The position numbers and the translations under genes were made by a program. DNA of 64,000 nucleotides from Caballeronia pedi (GTDB lineage: Bacteria > Pseudomonadota > Gammaproteobacteria > Burkholderiales > Burkholderiaceae), in contig NZ_FCOE02000006.1 in NCBI RefSeq assembly GCF_001544915.2, positions 124,001-188,000 of the forward strand. Direction: 5' to 3'. The notes under the pieces are model-generated. The model saw nothing but the letters and a program-made list of their open reading frames with translations, was not told the DNA's origin and did not search any database. Shown piece after piece: positions 1-8,970 of this stretch. Every line of letters begins with the position of its first letter. The first letter of the stretch is position 1.

Positions 1-7
1 ATTTCAT
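1..7 (-). CDS. Amine dehydrogenase small subunit, first codons only
   Basis: Only the start codon and the next codon are inside the window. On the minus strand an ATG at 7-5 lies 40 bases after the MauD-like stop codon and is preceded by a GGTGAG ribosome-binding site about six bases upstream. In known amine dehydrogenase operons the order is large subunit, MauE, MauD, small subunit, so the tryptophan tryptophylquinone small subunit is expected here. The assignment rests on gene order and the start signal; no protein sequence can be read. Confidence 0.45.
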
Positions 8-46
8 GGACGCTCACCTGTAGGAATGAATGATTTATCGGCGTCT

Positions 47-691
47 TCAGGCGTGCTGCCCGACTTGACCTTCATGGTCGTGATGCGCGTGATCGTCGTG
101 CTTGCCGTGGACGAACTCCTGCAGCGAAGCGACGCCGCGCTCCTTCGCTTCGAACAGGCTTTCCAGATGTTCACGCGTATTCACGAGACCCTTCGCGCGC
201 ACCTTGCCCTCTTCGTCGAGCAGGACCGCATAAGGCAGCTTGCCGATCTGATAGGAGAGCCCGAGCTCTTGCGACAGCACATACGGATATTGCGAAAGAC
301 CGGCCTTGCGATAGAAGGCGGCGTGTTCTTCGAAATCGCCATCGCTTGCGAGCACGATGTCGGTTGCGCCTTCGCGCGCCTGGATCGACGGCAGCAAGGG
401 CAGCAGCTTCTTGCACACGGGGCACGACGGCGAGAGGAAAAAGACCAGCGTGTTGCGCTTCGAATTCGACAGGCCGCCGACCTTCACGGCACGGCCAGCG
501 ATATCGCCGAGTTCGAACACCGGCGCAATGGCGCCGACTGCCGGACCCTTGTCGATCATGAGTGCGCCCGCGGGCATCATGCGTTCATACAGAATGCCGA
601 CTTGGCGAACGAGTGCGAGACAGATCGCGCCGAGCGCGAGCAGAGCGGCCCACGAAAGCGCGGCCGAAATCATCAAAGCGGTTTGCATCAT
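47..691 (-). CDS. mauD: MauD/AauD-like thioredoxin-fold maturation protein
   Basis: A 214-residue protein with an N-terminal membrane segment (about residues 5-28) and a periplasmic thioredoxin-like domain carrying C90-P-V-C93. MauD proteins are needed for disulfide formation or stability of the small subunit of amine dehydrogenases, which has many disulfides. The start is the first of two adjacent ATGs; it overlaps the mauE stop as ATGA (688-691), showing translational coupling. The C-terminal tail is unusually histidine- and aspartate-rich (HDDHAHHDHE), which may bind metal; I do not know it as a general family feature. The family call is firm, the substrate of the complex is inferred from context. 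Confidence 0.85.
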   Translation of the reverse strand: MMQTALMISAALSWAALLALGAICLALVRQVGILYERMMPAGALMIDKGPAVGAIAPVFELGDIAGRAVKVGGLSNSKRNTLVFFLSPSCPVCKKLLPLLPSIQAREGATDIVLASDGDFEEHAAFYRKAGLSQYPYVLSQELGLSYQIGKLPYAVLLDEEGKVRAKGLVNTREHLESLFEAKERGVASLQEFVHGKHDDHAHHDHEGQVGQHA

Positions 692-1248
692 GAATTCCTC
701 AGAGAATCGAGCTTGGGAAGATTGACCAGCAGCACGTCGAGCGTGAACCACGCGGCGACGGCGAAGAGCGTGCAGGCGCCTGCGCTCAGGTAATCGAAAC
801 CCATGAGCGCGCGGCCGGTTGCGGGAACGAGCGCGGCGGCGGCGAGCGCGGCGAGCATGGCGGCGCGCGCGACGTGCCACCAGCCGATCGACTTCGGCGT
901 GCGGTCCGATGTCCGCGCGGCAGCGATGAAGCCCGAGCAACCGCAATCGATATCGGTATGACCGCGCAGCACGTTGAATGCGAGCGCCGCGCCGAACAGC
1001 GTGAACAACGCGATCAGAAGAATTGCGGCGGGCATGCGCGTTTCGGCGAACAGCAAGCCGATCGCACCCGCGGTTTCCAGTGCCGGAAACACGAACGACA
1101 AAGGCTTAACCGCGAACGACGGCAGCAGCGCGAACGCTTCGAGCGAGGCGCGAAAACGCACCGGCTCGCGCCACTTGGGCAACGCGCTCGCGAGCGCGAT
1201 GATCGTCGCGGACGCGATGCACACCATGAGAATGACGGGATCGATCAT
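688..1248 (-). CDS. mauE: MauE/AauE-like integral membrane protein
   Basis: A 186-residue hydrophobic protein with about four to five membrane segments and the motif DIDCGCSGF near residues 98-106, typical of MauE/DoxX-related membrane proteins. MauE works with MauD in maturation or export of the amine dehydrogenase small subunit in the periplasm; cysteines in the DCGC motif may pass electrons to MauD. It follows the large-subunit gene by nine bases and overlaps mauD by four, so the three genes form one minus-strand operon. Length matches the family. Confidence 0.85.
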   Translation of the reverse strand: MIDPVILMVCIASATIIALASALPKWREPVRFRASLEAFALLPSFAVKPLSFVFPALETAGAIGLLFAETRMPAAILLIALFTLFGAALAFNVLRGHTDIDCGCSGFIAAARTSDRTPKSIGWWHVARAAMLAALAAAALVPATGRALMGFDYLSAGACTLFAVAAWFTLDVLLVNLPKLDSLRNS

Positions 1249-1257
1249 CGCATCACC

Positions 1258-2415
1258 TCAGGGATTGAGCAGCAACGTCGACGTCGAGCCGAGTTGCTTT
1301 TCGACATGCTGACGCTTGCCGGTCGTCGCATCCAGCACGACGAGATCGGAGGTCGGCGTGAGGCCGTAGAAGAGCGGCTTGTCGTCGGTGCTGACCTGAA
1401 TCGAGAGCAGCGGATCGATCTTCTGCTTTGCGAGATCCCAGCGGGCGACGCGCTTTTTGCTCTGCGTGTCGTAGACCCAGATTTCCGTGCCCGGATCCTT
1501 GTGCGAGCCGTCCGCGCCCTTGTGCATCGCGACGTACAGACGATGGCTCTTCACGTGCAGCGCGGTCTGCTGCAGGCCGCCCGGACGCCAGCCGGCCTTG
1601 CGCTCCTGATCGCTGAGCAGCGACCACGACGCGCCGAATACCGGCGCATCGCCGGAGAAGTCGGCCGTGCGCACGTTGCCGTTGAAGGTCGTGAACAGGT
1701 ATGTATTGCCGTCGCGCACGGCATTGATGAACGCGGGATCCTTGTCGACGTCGATGAACGCGTCCGAGAGCTTGCGGCTCGCTTCCTTGCCGGTCGCATC
1801 GAGCTTGACGGTGAGCGCCTTGCCGCTTTCGCACAGCGAGGAGAAGCGGTCATTGCCGCTCGGATAGGCGAGCACGCAGCCGTCCATATCGATTTCGCCG
1901 ACGACCTTCTTCGCGGCCGTATCGATCACCGTGACCGAAGTCGACGGCGTGATGTTGGACACATAGAGGCGGCTGCCGTCTTCCGAAAGATTCGTGAGGT
2001 AAGGCGTCGGCACGGTCTGAGCGTGCTTGGCCGGGATTACGATTTCGCCGGCCACGTCGAGCGTGGTGTTGTCGATGATCTCGACCACGTCCGTGCGCGC
2101 GCCGTGTCCGCCGCGAGCGAAGTATGTCGTCGCGACATAGCCTGTCTTGTGATCCGGCGAGATCGTAAAGCCCGGTGCGAAGCCGGCGTCGATCTGGCCG
2201 ACGAAGCGCTTCGTGTCGCCATCGAAGACGTGCACGCGTGCGTCGGTCATGCTCGAGAACGCCACATCGGCCACGAACACGCGATGCGGGTTGAACGGCG
2301 GCACCTTCGCCACCGTCAGTTCTTCCGGCTTTTCGGCCGCGCCTGCGTGCGACTGACACGCAAGCAGTCCATACAATACAGCCCCCATAGCGGCGGCCAG
2401 CCGTCTCAGCTTCAT
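1258..2415 (-). CDS. aauB: Aromatic amine dehydrogenase-type large (beta-propeller) subunit
   Basis: A 385-residue exported protein: signal peptide over residues 1-27 (hydrophobic core then HAGAAE), then a seven-bladed beta-propeller. It is the large subunit of a tryptophan tryptophylquinone amine dehydrogenase, which oxidatively deaminates primary amines to aldehydes in the periplasm and passes electrons to a cupredoxin such as azurin. Motifs such as DARVHVFD, RTDVVEI, TADFSGD, SWSLLSDQ and TEIWVYDT look, from memory, closer to aromatic amine dehydrogenase (AauB) than to methylamine dehydrogenase (MauB). The start has a strong AAGGAGGA site. It heads the operon and lies downstream of an AraC gene on the same strand. 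The family is sure; the aromatic substrate class is inferred. Confidence 0.82.
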   Translation of the reverse strand: MKLRRLAAAMGAVLYGLLACQSHAGAAEKPEELTVAKVPPFNPHRVFVADVAFSSMTDARVHVFDGDTKRFVGQIDAGFAPGFTISPDHKTGYVATTYFARGGHGARTDVVEIIDNTTLDVAGEIVIPAKHAQTVPTPYLTNLSEDGSRLYVSNITPSTSVTVIDTAAKKVVGEIDMDGCVLAYPSGNDRFSSLCESGKALTVKLDATGKEASRKLSDAFIDVDKDPAFINAVRDGNTYLFTTFNGNVRTADFSGDAPVFGASWSLLSDQERKAGWRPGGLQQTALHVKSHRLYVAMHKGADGSHKDPGTEIWVYDTQSKKRVARWDLAKQKIDPLLSIQVSTDDKPLFYGLTPTSDLVVLDATTGKRQHVEKQLGSTSTLLLNP

Positions 2416-2634
2416 CTCTGCTCCTCCTTAGTTATCGTCGAATGGACTCTAAAGATGACAATAAAAAAGAGCACTTCGTAACCGGCAGCGCGTACGTGCC
2501 GAAATGGAGCATTCGAAAGGGAGCCGACAGAGACGCGCCCGATACGCGTACAAACCCGCATATCCAGCCGACATGACGATTCAGCCGCGCCAATGCGGCT
2601 CGAAAGTATTCAGGAAAAGGGAATGCGCCTCGCG

Positions 2635-3576
2635 CTATCGCGCGCGCTGCGTTTGAGAGGGAAGCTCGCCGAACAGGCTTTTGTAATCGCTGGCGAAGTG
2701 ACCGAGATTGGCAAATCCCCAACGCATCGCGGCTTCACGCACCGGGACTTCGCCTTGCGATGTCGTCGTCAATAGCCGTCTTACCTGCGCGAGACGCACG
2801 GCCCGCAGATAACTGACGGGGTTCATCTGCGTGACGGATTGAAAGCTGTTTTGAATGGTGCGTCGACTGATGCGCAGCTTTTCGCACAGATCGAGAACAG
2901 AAATAGGCTGCTCCGGACTTGCCAGCACGAGATCATGTGCGCGTCGCACGACATCGGCCCGGCACGCATACGTGAGACGGTCCTCACGCGTCGGGACATG
3001 AAACGTCAGCAGGTCCAGAAGGCTTTCCGTCACCGTCTGCGTGAAACGATGCGTGCCATCGCCGCCAGAAAACGGAGTGGAGTCGGAGAGCACCGTTTCG
3101 ACCGCCGCGATAATGCGCTTTCCCGCGCGCGCGCCGGCGGCGCCCGGGATGCTCAGAACATGGCGATTGAAGATTTCGTCCTGGATATCGACGCCCGCCG
3201 CGTCGGCCGCCGCCGTGAGCAGATTCGATTCGACGGCAACGCCCAACATAGACATATCGGGCGGTGAGTGCAGCAGGAATTCTCTCGAACCAGGCGCGAC
3301 GACGAGCGCGTTTTCGTCGACTCTCACGCCCTGAAACGAGAAGGGTGCGCCGCCGCCGAGCACGAGCCCGAACGTGACGAAACCCGCGGGAAGCTGTCCG
3401 CGCTGAACGATACGAACGTTCGCCGATTCCTGAAACACCTGCACGCCCGCTACCGAAACCTGCTTCACCGTGCTGCGAAAAGCGCCTTCGCCAACCTGGT
3501 CATAGCGCTGATCCCAACCCGTCAGCGCGTGCGCGTGACGGTCGGCATCTTCAAAGGTTTGATAATTGGCATACAT
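2635..3576 (-). CDS. AraC-family transcriptional regulator
   Basis: A 313-residue regulator. The C-terminal third has the two helix-turn-helix motifs of AraC proteins (SVLDLCEKLRISRRTIQNSF, then VREAAMRWGFANLGHFASDY), and the N-terminal part resembles the AraC-binding-like effector domain. It sits 219 bases upstream of the amine dehydrogenase large-subunit gene on the same strand, so it probably activates that operon in response to an amine, though a role in the neighbouring MFS gene (divergent, 435 bases away) is also possible. The long space in front of the next gene argues for a separate amine operon promoter. Confidence 0.85.
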   Translation of the reverse strand: MYANYQTFEDADRHAHALTGWDQRYDQVGEGAFRSTVKQVSVAGVQVFQESANVRIVQRGQLPAGFVTFGLVLGGGAPFSFQGVRVDENALVVAPGSREFLLHSPPDMSMLGVAVESNLLTAAADAAGVDIQDEIFNRHVLSIPGAAGARAGKRIIAAVETVLSDSTPFSGGDGTHRFTQTVTESLLDLLTFHVPTREDRLTYACRADVVRRAHDLVLASPEQPISVLDLCEKLRISRRTIQNSFQSVTQMNPVSYLRAVRLAQVRRLLTTTSQGEVPVREAAMRWGFANLGHFASDYKSLFGELPSQTQRAR

Positions 3577-4011
3577 GCCCTCCTCCTGCTACTTGCGTCG
3601 CCATTGATGCGATCGCTTATAAATATTCGTTTTTTTGGCGTCAAGCTTTGTGATTGTTCTCGCTTGTTGTTTGTCGCGCAATGCTAGGAATGCACGATTG
3701 AAAAATACGCGCGAGCATGCATCTCACGCAAAAGTGCCCGCGCGTACTTCAGACATTACATTAGAACTCGCGCCGAACGCCTGCTCGCACGGGCCTTCGA
3801 CGCAGTCTGCGCTCGTCGATAGCGCACGGCAAATCAGTCAAAAATCGAATCGTCGATAAAGCGCGCCGATGCGATTTCAAATTTGCCGCACTGATAAGCG
3901 GATCCCTTTTCGGCGAATTTGACGCAGTGATCTGTCGCATCGACACTGCCTCCCAAGCGAAGCGTTTCGAAAGCATCGACAGACGCCCCACTCCTTTTCA
4001 AGCGAGCCCAC
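3577..4011. other. Intergenic region between araC-type gene and MFS gene
   Basis: A 435-base divergent region. The part next to the AraC gene is A+T-rich (about 3610-3640), as expected of a promoter. I see no convincing coding frame, RNA gene or strong inverted repeat. Promoters for both flanking genes should lie here. Confidence 0.5.
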
Positions 4012-5319
4012 ATGTCTTCCGTTCACTCCTCGACCTCCGCGGACCGCGTGGCCATCACTCAGGACCGCGCGCTGAACCGGATCGTCGTCGCATCCGTCGC
4101 GGGCAACGCGATGGAGTGGTACGACTTCTTTGTCTACGGCACGGCGGCCGCGCTCGTGTTCGGCCAACTTTTCTTTCCGGCCAATGCGGACCCGCTCATC
4201 GGTACGCTCGGCGCATTTGCGGCGTTCGCGATGGGCTTCGTCGCGCGTCCGCTCGGCGGCGTCGTGTTCGGGCATATCGGCGATCGATATGGACGGCGCG
4301 CATCGCTCGTATGGACGCTGCTCATCATGGGCTTCGCGACCTTCGGCATCGGCCTGTTGCCGACTTACGATCACGTGGGACTGTGGGCGCCGGCCGCGCT
4401 CGTCGGATTGCGCCTTCTGCAAGGCGTCGCCTCGGGCGGCGAATGGGGCGGCGGAGTTCTGATGATCAGCGAGAGCGCACCGCCCGAGAAACGCGGCTAT
4501 TACGCGGCATGGAGCCAGCTCGGCGTGGGCGGCGGCTTCGTGCTGTCTTCGGGCGCGTTTCTCGCCGTACAGGCATTGCCGCACGATCAGTTCATTTCAT
4601 GGGGCTGGCGTCTGCCGTTTCTCGCGAGCATCCTGATCTTCGCGCTCGGCGTATATATCCGCCATAACCTTCCGGAGAGCCGTGACTTCGAAAATGCGGA
4701 TCGCGCGGGCAAGACATCGCATATGCCAGTGATCGAAGTCATCAAGCGTCATCCGAAAGAAATCCTCATGGCGATGGGATTGCGTGTCGCCGAAAATGGC
4801 GGCGCATATATCTTTCTCGCGTTCTCGCTTGTCTACGGGAAGTTCGCGGGCATCGACAACTCGACCATGCTTACCGGCGTGATGATCGCGATGGTCGTCG
4901 AAATGGCGGCGATGCTTCTCTGGGGCAAGTTATCCGATCGCATCGGACGCAAGCCCGTGTATATGATCGGTGCGGTGTCGCTCGCGTTCATGGCGTTCCC
5001 GTTCTTCTGGCTACTCGATACGCATTCCACTCCGCTCATCTGGCTCGCGCTCGTGCTCGGCACGGCCGTGTGCCATGGCGCGATGATCGGCACGCTGCCC
5101 TCGCTCGTCGGCGAACTCTTCAGCACCGAAGTGCGTTACTCGGGTGTCGCGCTGGGCCACGAAGTCGCGTCGATCTTCGCGGGCGGTCTTTCTCCGCTGA
5201 TCGCCACGGCGCTGCTCGTGCACTATCACACGTACTGGCCGGTTTCCGTATTCCTGATCGGCCTCGCCCTCGTCACGGTCGTCACGCTGAAGTACACGCA
5301 CGAAACGCGCGGCAAGTAA
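4012..5319 (+). CDS. MFS transporter, metabolite:H+ symporter type
   Basis: A 435-residue, 12-helix major facilitator protein. GNAMEWYDFFVYG at the first helix and RPLGGVVFGHIGDRYGRR between helices 2 and 3 are signatures of the metabolite:H+ symporter family (proline/betaine, shikimate and alpha-ketoglutarate carriers). It leads the block that continues with a second MFS gene and iacF, so it probably imports indole-3-acetate or a related acid. In P. phytofirmans an MFS gene of the iac locus is known to be needed for clearing dioxindole-3-acetate; which of the two carriers here corresponds to it cannot be told by eye. Confidence 0.85.
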   Translation: MSSVHSSTSADRVAITQDRALNRIVVASVAGNAMEWYDFFVYGTAAALVFGQLFFPANADPLIGTLGAFAAFAMGFVARPLGGVVFGHIGDRYGRRASLVWTLLIMGFATFGIGLLPTYDHVGLWAPAALVGLRLLQGVASGGEWGGGVLMISESAPPEKRGYYAAWSQLGVGGGFVLSSGAFLAVQALPHDQFISWGWRLPFLASILIFALGVYIRHNLPESRDFENADRAGKTSHMPVIEVIKRHPKEILMAMGLRVAENGGAYIFLAFSLVYGKFAGIDNSTMLTGVMIAMVVEMAAMLLWGKLSDRIGRKPVYMIGAVSLAFMAFPFFWLLDTHSTPLIWLALVLGTAVCHGAMIGTLPSLVGELFSTEVRYSGVALGHEVASIFAGGLSPLIATALLVHYHTYWPVSVFLIGLALVTVVTLKYTHETRGK

Positions 5320-5400
5320 CGCGCGCCCTTCCTATTCCCGCAGTCGACTCGCATTCGCGCGGCGCTGGCCCGCGCGAATGCCTGCGCACGTCCAGAAACT

Positions 5401-6813
5401 ATGGAGTCACCAAGCACCATGAAACCAAGACACAAACGCTATACGTATGAGTGGTATGTCGTCGTGATCTGCATGCTGGCCTATGTCTTCTCGTTCATCG
5501 ACCGCCAGGTGCTCGCGCTGATGATCGAGCCGATCAAGCGCGACCTGCAACTCACCGATACGCAATTCAGTCTTCTGCATGGCTTCGCGTTCTCGCTGTT
5601 CTACGCGGTGATGGGCATGCCGATCGCCTATCTCGCCGACCGTTTCGCGCGCCCGCGCATCATCGCGACGGGCATCGCGCTGTGGAGCATCGCGACGGCG
5701 GCGTGCGGCCTGAGCCAGAGCTTCGTGCATATGTTCGTCTCGCGCATGAGCGTCGGCGTGGGCGAGGCCGCGCTCTCGCCCGGAACCTATTCGATGCTCG
5801 CGGATTTCTTTCCGAAGGAGAAAATGGGCCGCGCGATCGGCATTTATTCGCTCGGCTCGTTCATCGGCGGCGGCATTGCGTTTCTTGTCGGCGGTTATGT
5901 GATCGCGCTGCTCAAACATGCGAGCGTCTTTACCTTGCCGATCATCGGCGAATTGCGTGCTTGGCAAGTCACGTTCTTCATCGTTGGCTTGCCAGGTCTG
6001 CTGGTCGCATTCATCTTTATGCTGACGGTGCGCGATCCCGCGCGCAAAGGACTCGCGCAAGACGGCGCGGGCCAGGTCAAACGCGTTGCAATGGGCGATG
6101 CGCTGCGTTTCATCGGCAGCCACCGGAAGACGTTCTTCTGTCATTACATCGGCTTTTCCTTCTACGCGATGGGCCTCTATTGCCTGATGAGCTGGACGCC
6201 TGCGTTCTATATGCGCCGCTTCGGCCTCACGCCGGTCGAAACGGGCTACATGCTCGGCATCGTGATGCTCGTCGCCAACACGACAGGCGTCTTCTGCGGC
6301 GGCTGGCTCAACGACTGGCTGCTGCGCCGCGGCCGCAGCGATGCACCCATGCGTGCCGCATGGATCGGCGCTGCGTGCATGCTCGTGCCTGCGATCGCGT
6401 TCTCGCAGACCACGAGCCTCGGCGCATCGCTTGCATGGCTCGTCGCGGCGATGTTCTTCGCATCGTTCCCGCTTCCGACCTCCGCCGCAGCCATGCAGGC
6501 GCTCGCGCCCAATCAGATGCGCGCGCAAGTCTCCGCGATGTTCCTGCTCGTGTCGAATCTGATCGGGTTGGGGTTGGGCACGACACTCGTCGCGGTGATC
6601 ACCGATAAGCTATTCGGCTCGCCGCTCGCGGTCGGCCATTCCATGGCCATCATCAATGCCGTGGCGATCGTGCTTGCGGCCGTGCTGCTCTTTATCGGCT
6701 GCAAACAGTATCGGCGGAGCCTCGAACGCGAAGCGCGTGAAGCGCGCGTCACGCTCGATGCGCCGGACACCCGCGAGAGCCTGCCGTCAGGCGCAACAAC
6801 GACGACGGCTTGA
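5401..6813 (+). CDS. MFS transporter (spinster-like branch)
   Basis: A 470-residue major facilitator with 12 predicted helices. The first-loop motif LADRFARPRIIATG and the N-terminal YVFSFIDRQVLALMIEPIK resemble the spinster-like branch often found beside aromatic catabolic genes. Translation may start at 5401 or, more probably, at the second ATG at 5419 (MKPRHKRYTYEWY). It lies 81 bases after the first carrier and 108 bases before iacF, and its stop codon abuts a repeated regulatory element. Carriage of indole-3-acetate or a pathway intermediate is inferred from context. Confidence 0.8.
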   Translation: MESPSTMKPRHKRYTYEWYVVVICMLAYVFSFIDRQVLALMIEPIKRDLQLTDTQFSLLHGFAFSLFYAVMGMPIAYLADRFARPRIIATGIALWSIATAACGLSQSFVHMFVSRMSVGVGEAALSPGTYSMLADFFPKEKMGRAIGIYSLGSFIGGGIAFLVGGYVIALLKHASVFTLPIIGELRAWQVTFFIVGLPGLLVAFIFMLTVRDPARKGLAQDGAGQVKRVAMGDALRFIGSHRKTFFCHYIGFSFYAMGLYCLMSWTPAFYMRRFGLTPVETGYMLGIVMLVANTTGVFCGGWLNDWLLRRGRSDAPMRAAWIGAACMLVPAIAFSQTTSLGASLAWLVAAMFFASFPLPTSAAAMQALAPNQMRAQVSAMFLLVSNLIGLGLGTTLVAVITDKLFGSPLAVGHSMAIINAVAIVLAAVLLFIGCKQYRRSLEREAREARVTLDAPDTRESLPSGATTTTA

Positions 6814-6852
6814 AGATATCCATTGAATTGATGTGACTCGCGCTTTTTAATC
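6813..6852 (+). promoter_or_regulatory. Regulatory repeat copy 1, upstream of iacF
   Basis: AAGATATC (6813-6820), 23 bases, then TTTTTAATC (6844-6852). The same two blocks with the same 23-base spacing occur upstream of the LysR/iacC pair (8826-8865), in the same orientation to the iac gene downstream. This copy ends about 70 bases before the iacF start. It is probably the binding region of the adjacent LysR regulator, possibly including part of the promoter. Confidence 0.6.
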
Positions 6853-6921
6853 TATTTTGCTTATCCGGCAAGGGGCGCTACGCTCATTGCATCGTCCCTT
6901 CGAAAACACTGGAAAGGCATC

Positions 6922-7890
6922 ATGCAAGCTCAAACCTTCAAAGTTCGCGTCGACGCGTTGCGCGAGGAAGCACACGGCGTCCGGTCATTCAGCATCTCGC
7001 GTCTTGATGGCCGGCCGTTCGACGCCTACACGCCCGGTGCGCATATCGACGTAACGAGCCCCTCGGGCATCACGCGCCAGTACTCGCTGTGCGGCGATCC
7101 GGCACGCCGCGAATCACATGTCTTCGCGGTCAAGAAAGAAGAACAGTCGCGCGGCGGCTCGCGCTCGCTGCATGACGAAGTCAGCGTCGGCTGCGAATTG
7201 TCGATAGGCGCGCCGCGCAATCTGTTCCAGCTCGAAGAAGGCGCGAGCGAGCATATTCTTGTCGGCGCGGGCATCGGCATCACGCCCCTGCTTTCGATGG
7301 CACATCGTCTCGTCGCGATCGGCGCGCCTTTCACGCTGCATTATTTCGCGCGCAGCGAAACTCATGCGGCGTTTCTGCCGCTTCTTGCCCGCGCGCCATT
7401 CGACAAGCACGTCAAGCTGCATTTCGGTATCGAACGCAATGCGCTGAACGATGAACTCGATGCCTGTCTGCGCGAAGCGAGCAAGGACGCACATGTCTAC
7501 ACGTGCGGTCCCGCGCCCTTCATGGATGTCGTTGTGGACACGGCCAAGAAGCGCCTGCCTGCCGATGCCATTCATCTCGAACGCTTCAAGGCCGAGCCAC
7601 AGGCGCAGACGGAAACGTCGCTCGATACTTTCGAGGTTCAGCTCGCCAGCAGCGGTCAGACCGTGCGAGTCGATGCTTCGACCTCGATCGTCGACGCGCT
7701 CGCATCGATCGGCATCGAAGTGGATACGTCATGCGGCGAAGGCGTGTGCGGCACCTGCATGGTCGATGTCGTGAGCGGCGAACCCGAGCATCGCGATCAT
7801 TGTCTGAGCAAGGCAGAACGCGCGAGCAACAGCGTGATCTGCTGCTGCGTGTCCCGCTCTCGCTCACCGGTGCTCGTGCTCGATCTCTGA
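6922..7890 (+). CDS. iacF: IacF-like ferredoxin-reductase of the IAA ring-hydroxylating oxygenase
   Basis: A 322-residue reductase of the phthalate dioxygenase reductase/VanB family: an N-terminal flavin domain with RQYSLCGDP, an NAD-binding domain (VGAGIGITPLLSM, YTCGPAPFMD) and a C-terminal plant-type [2Fe-2S] domain with C271, C276, C279 and a last cysteine in the ICCC run. It passes electrons from NADH to a Rieske oxygenase, here IacCD encoded 1.1 kb downstream. The gene converges on the LysR gene with a two-base gap. The symbol rests on the match of the whole gene set to the Paraburkholderia iac locus. Confidence 0.82.
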   Translation: MQAQTFKVRVDALREEAHGVRSFSISRLDGRPFDAYTPGAHIDVTSPSGITRQYSLCGDPARRESHVFAVKKEEQSRGGSRSLHDEVSVGCELSIGAPRNLFQLEEGASEHILVGAGIGITPLLSMAHRLVAIGAPFTLHYFARSETHAAFLPLLARAPFDKHVKLHFGIERNALNDELDACLREASKDAHVYTCGPAPFMDVVVDTAKKRLPADAIHLERFKAEPQAQTETSLDTFEVQLASSGQTVRVDASTSIVDALASIGIEVDTSCGEGVCGTCMVDVVSGEPEHRDHCLSKAERASNSVICCCVSRSRSPVLVLDL

Positions 7891-7892
7891 AG

Positions 7893-8813
7893 TCACAGCT
7901 TGTCGAAACCCGCGAGGATGTCGGTCATGAGGCCGCGCATCCACGCGATGCCTTCGTCTTCGTGAAAGTGCTCGTGCCAGTGCATTGTCACGGCGGCTTT
8001 GGGCAATTGAACCGGCAATGCATAGATGCGAAACGCGTCGCTGCGATTGAGGATATGCGCGAGCCGCTCCGGCAATGTCGCGAACAGATCCGTCACCGCG
8101 AGCACGCCGGGCACCGCGACGAAGTGCGGCAACGCGAGCGCGATATTGCGGCCGACGCCTTGCGCGCGCAAGGCGTCGTCGAGTGCATGATGGCTATGTT
8201 CGAGCGAGCGCACTTGCACATGCGACGCCGCCAGGAATTCATCGAGGTTCAAGGTTTCACCGGCGGGCAAGCCATCGCGCTTTCTCGTCATGCACACATA
8301 GGCTTCCTCGAAAAGCAGCGCGTGCCGCGTGCGCGGCAATAGCGAAGGCAGATTGCCGATCGCAAAGTCCAGCCGGCTCGAACGCAACGCCTCTTCCATC
8401 TCCTCCACAGGCAGCGGCTCCACCAGCAGCTTCACGCGCGGCGCAGCTTCATGCAGCGCCTGGCAGATCGCGGGCAAATACGCCATTTCGCCCGCATCCG
8501 AAAGAGACAGACGAAACGTGCGATTGCTGGTCGATGCATCGAAACGCTCGGCGAAGCGCAATGCTTCACGCACTGTATCGAGCGCGCGTCCGACAATCTC
8601 GGCCAGTTCCAGCGCGACCGGCGTCGGCTGCATGCCCGCGCGCGTGCGAATGAAGAGCGTGTCATCGAAAAGCGTGCGCAGACGGCCGAGCGAATAGCTC
8701 ACAGCAGGCTGCGACAGCGCGAGCCGCTCGCCGGCCTTGGTGAGACTGCGCTCTTCCACGATCGCCTGAAACACGCGCAGCAGATTGAGATCGACATGAT
8801 CGAGGGATGTCAT
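7893..8813 (-). CDS. iacR1: LysR-family regulator of the iac locus
   Basis: A 306-residue LysR regulator with the N-terminal winged helix (NLLRVFQAIVEERSLTKAGERLALSQPAVSYSL) and a substrate-binding-like C-terminal domain. It is divergent from iacCD (157-base gap) and convergent with iacF. In P. phytofirmans a LysR regulator of the iac locus is reported to respond to dioxindole-3-acetate. The repeat in the shared promoter region and before iacF makes self-control and control of iacF and iacCD likely. I chose the start whose protein begins MTSLDHVDLNLL, because the longer reading adds a non-family extension. Confidence 0.85.
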   Translation of the reverse strand: MTSLDHVDLNLLRVFQAIVEERSLTKAGERLALSQPAVSYSLGRLRTLFDDTLFIRTRAGMQPTPVALELAEIVGRALDTVREALRFAERFDASTSNRTFRLSLSDAGEMAYLPAICQALHEAAPRVKLLVEPLPVEEMEEALRSSRLDFAIGNLPSLLPRTRHALLFEEAYVCMTRKRDGLPAGETLNLDEFLAASHVQVRSLEHSHHALDDALRAQGVGRNIALALPHFVAVPGVLAVTDLFATLPERLAHILNRSDAFRIYALPVQLPKAAVTMHWHEHFHEDEGIAWMRGLMTDILAGFDKL

Positions 8814-8825
8814 CGGGGCACTCTC

Positions 8826-8865
8826 AAGATATCGGTGGGACTTATCGAGCAACCGTTTTTTAATC
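8826..8865 (+). promoter_or_regulatory. Regulatory repeat copy 2, between LysR gene and iacC
   Basis: AAGATATC (8826-8833), 23 bases, TTTTTAATC (8857-8865), as upstream of iacF. This copy also holds GATA-N11-TATC (8828-8846), the interrupted dyad expected of a LysR site. It lies 13 bases upstream of the LysR start and about 105 bases upstream of iacC, so one bound site could control both directions. Confidence 0.62.
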
Positions 8866-8970
8866 GATTTGACGCATGATCCTCGCAAAGCGAGACTGAT
8901 GTCAACGAGAGGATGCGCTGATCTTCATTGCCCTCCTCTTGACCGATCAACCTCACCCCACACATCAACG

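Noticed and set aside
1258..2415. Calling the large subunit methylamine dehydrogenase (mauB)
   Set aside because: Several segments resemble aromatic amine dehydrogenase more than the methylamine enzyme, and the neighbouring genes are aromatic, not C1. Left as inference.
3635..3859. A 74-codon frame in the araC-MFS gap
   Set aside because: No domain, poor start signal and a position inside a promoter region.
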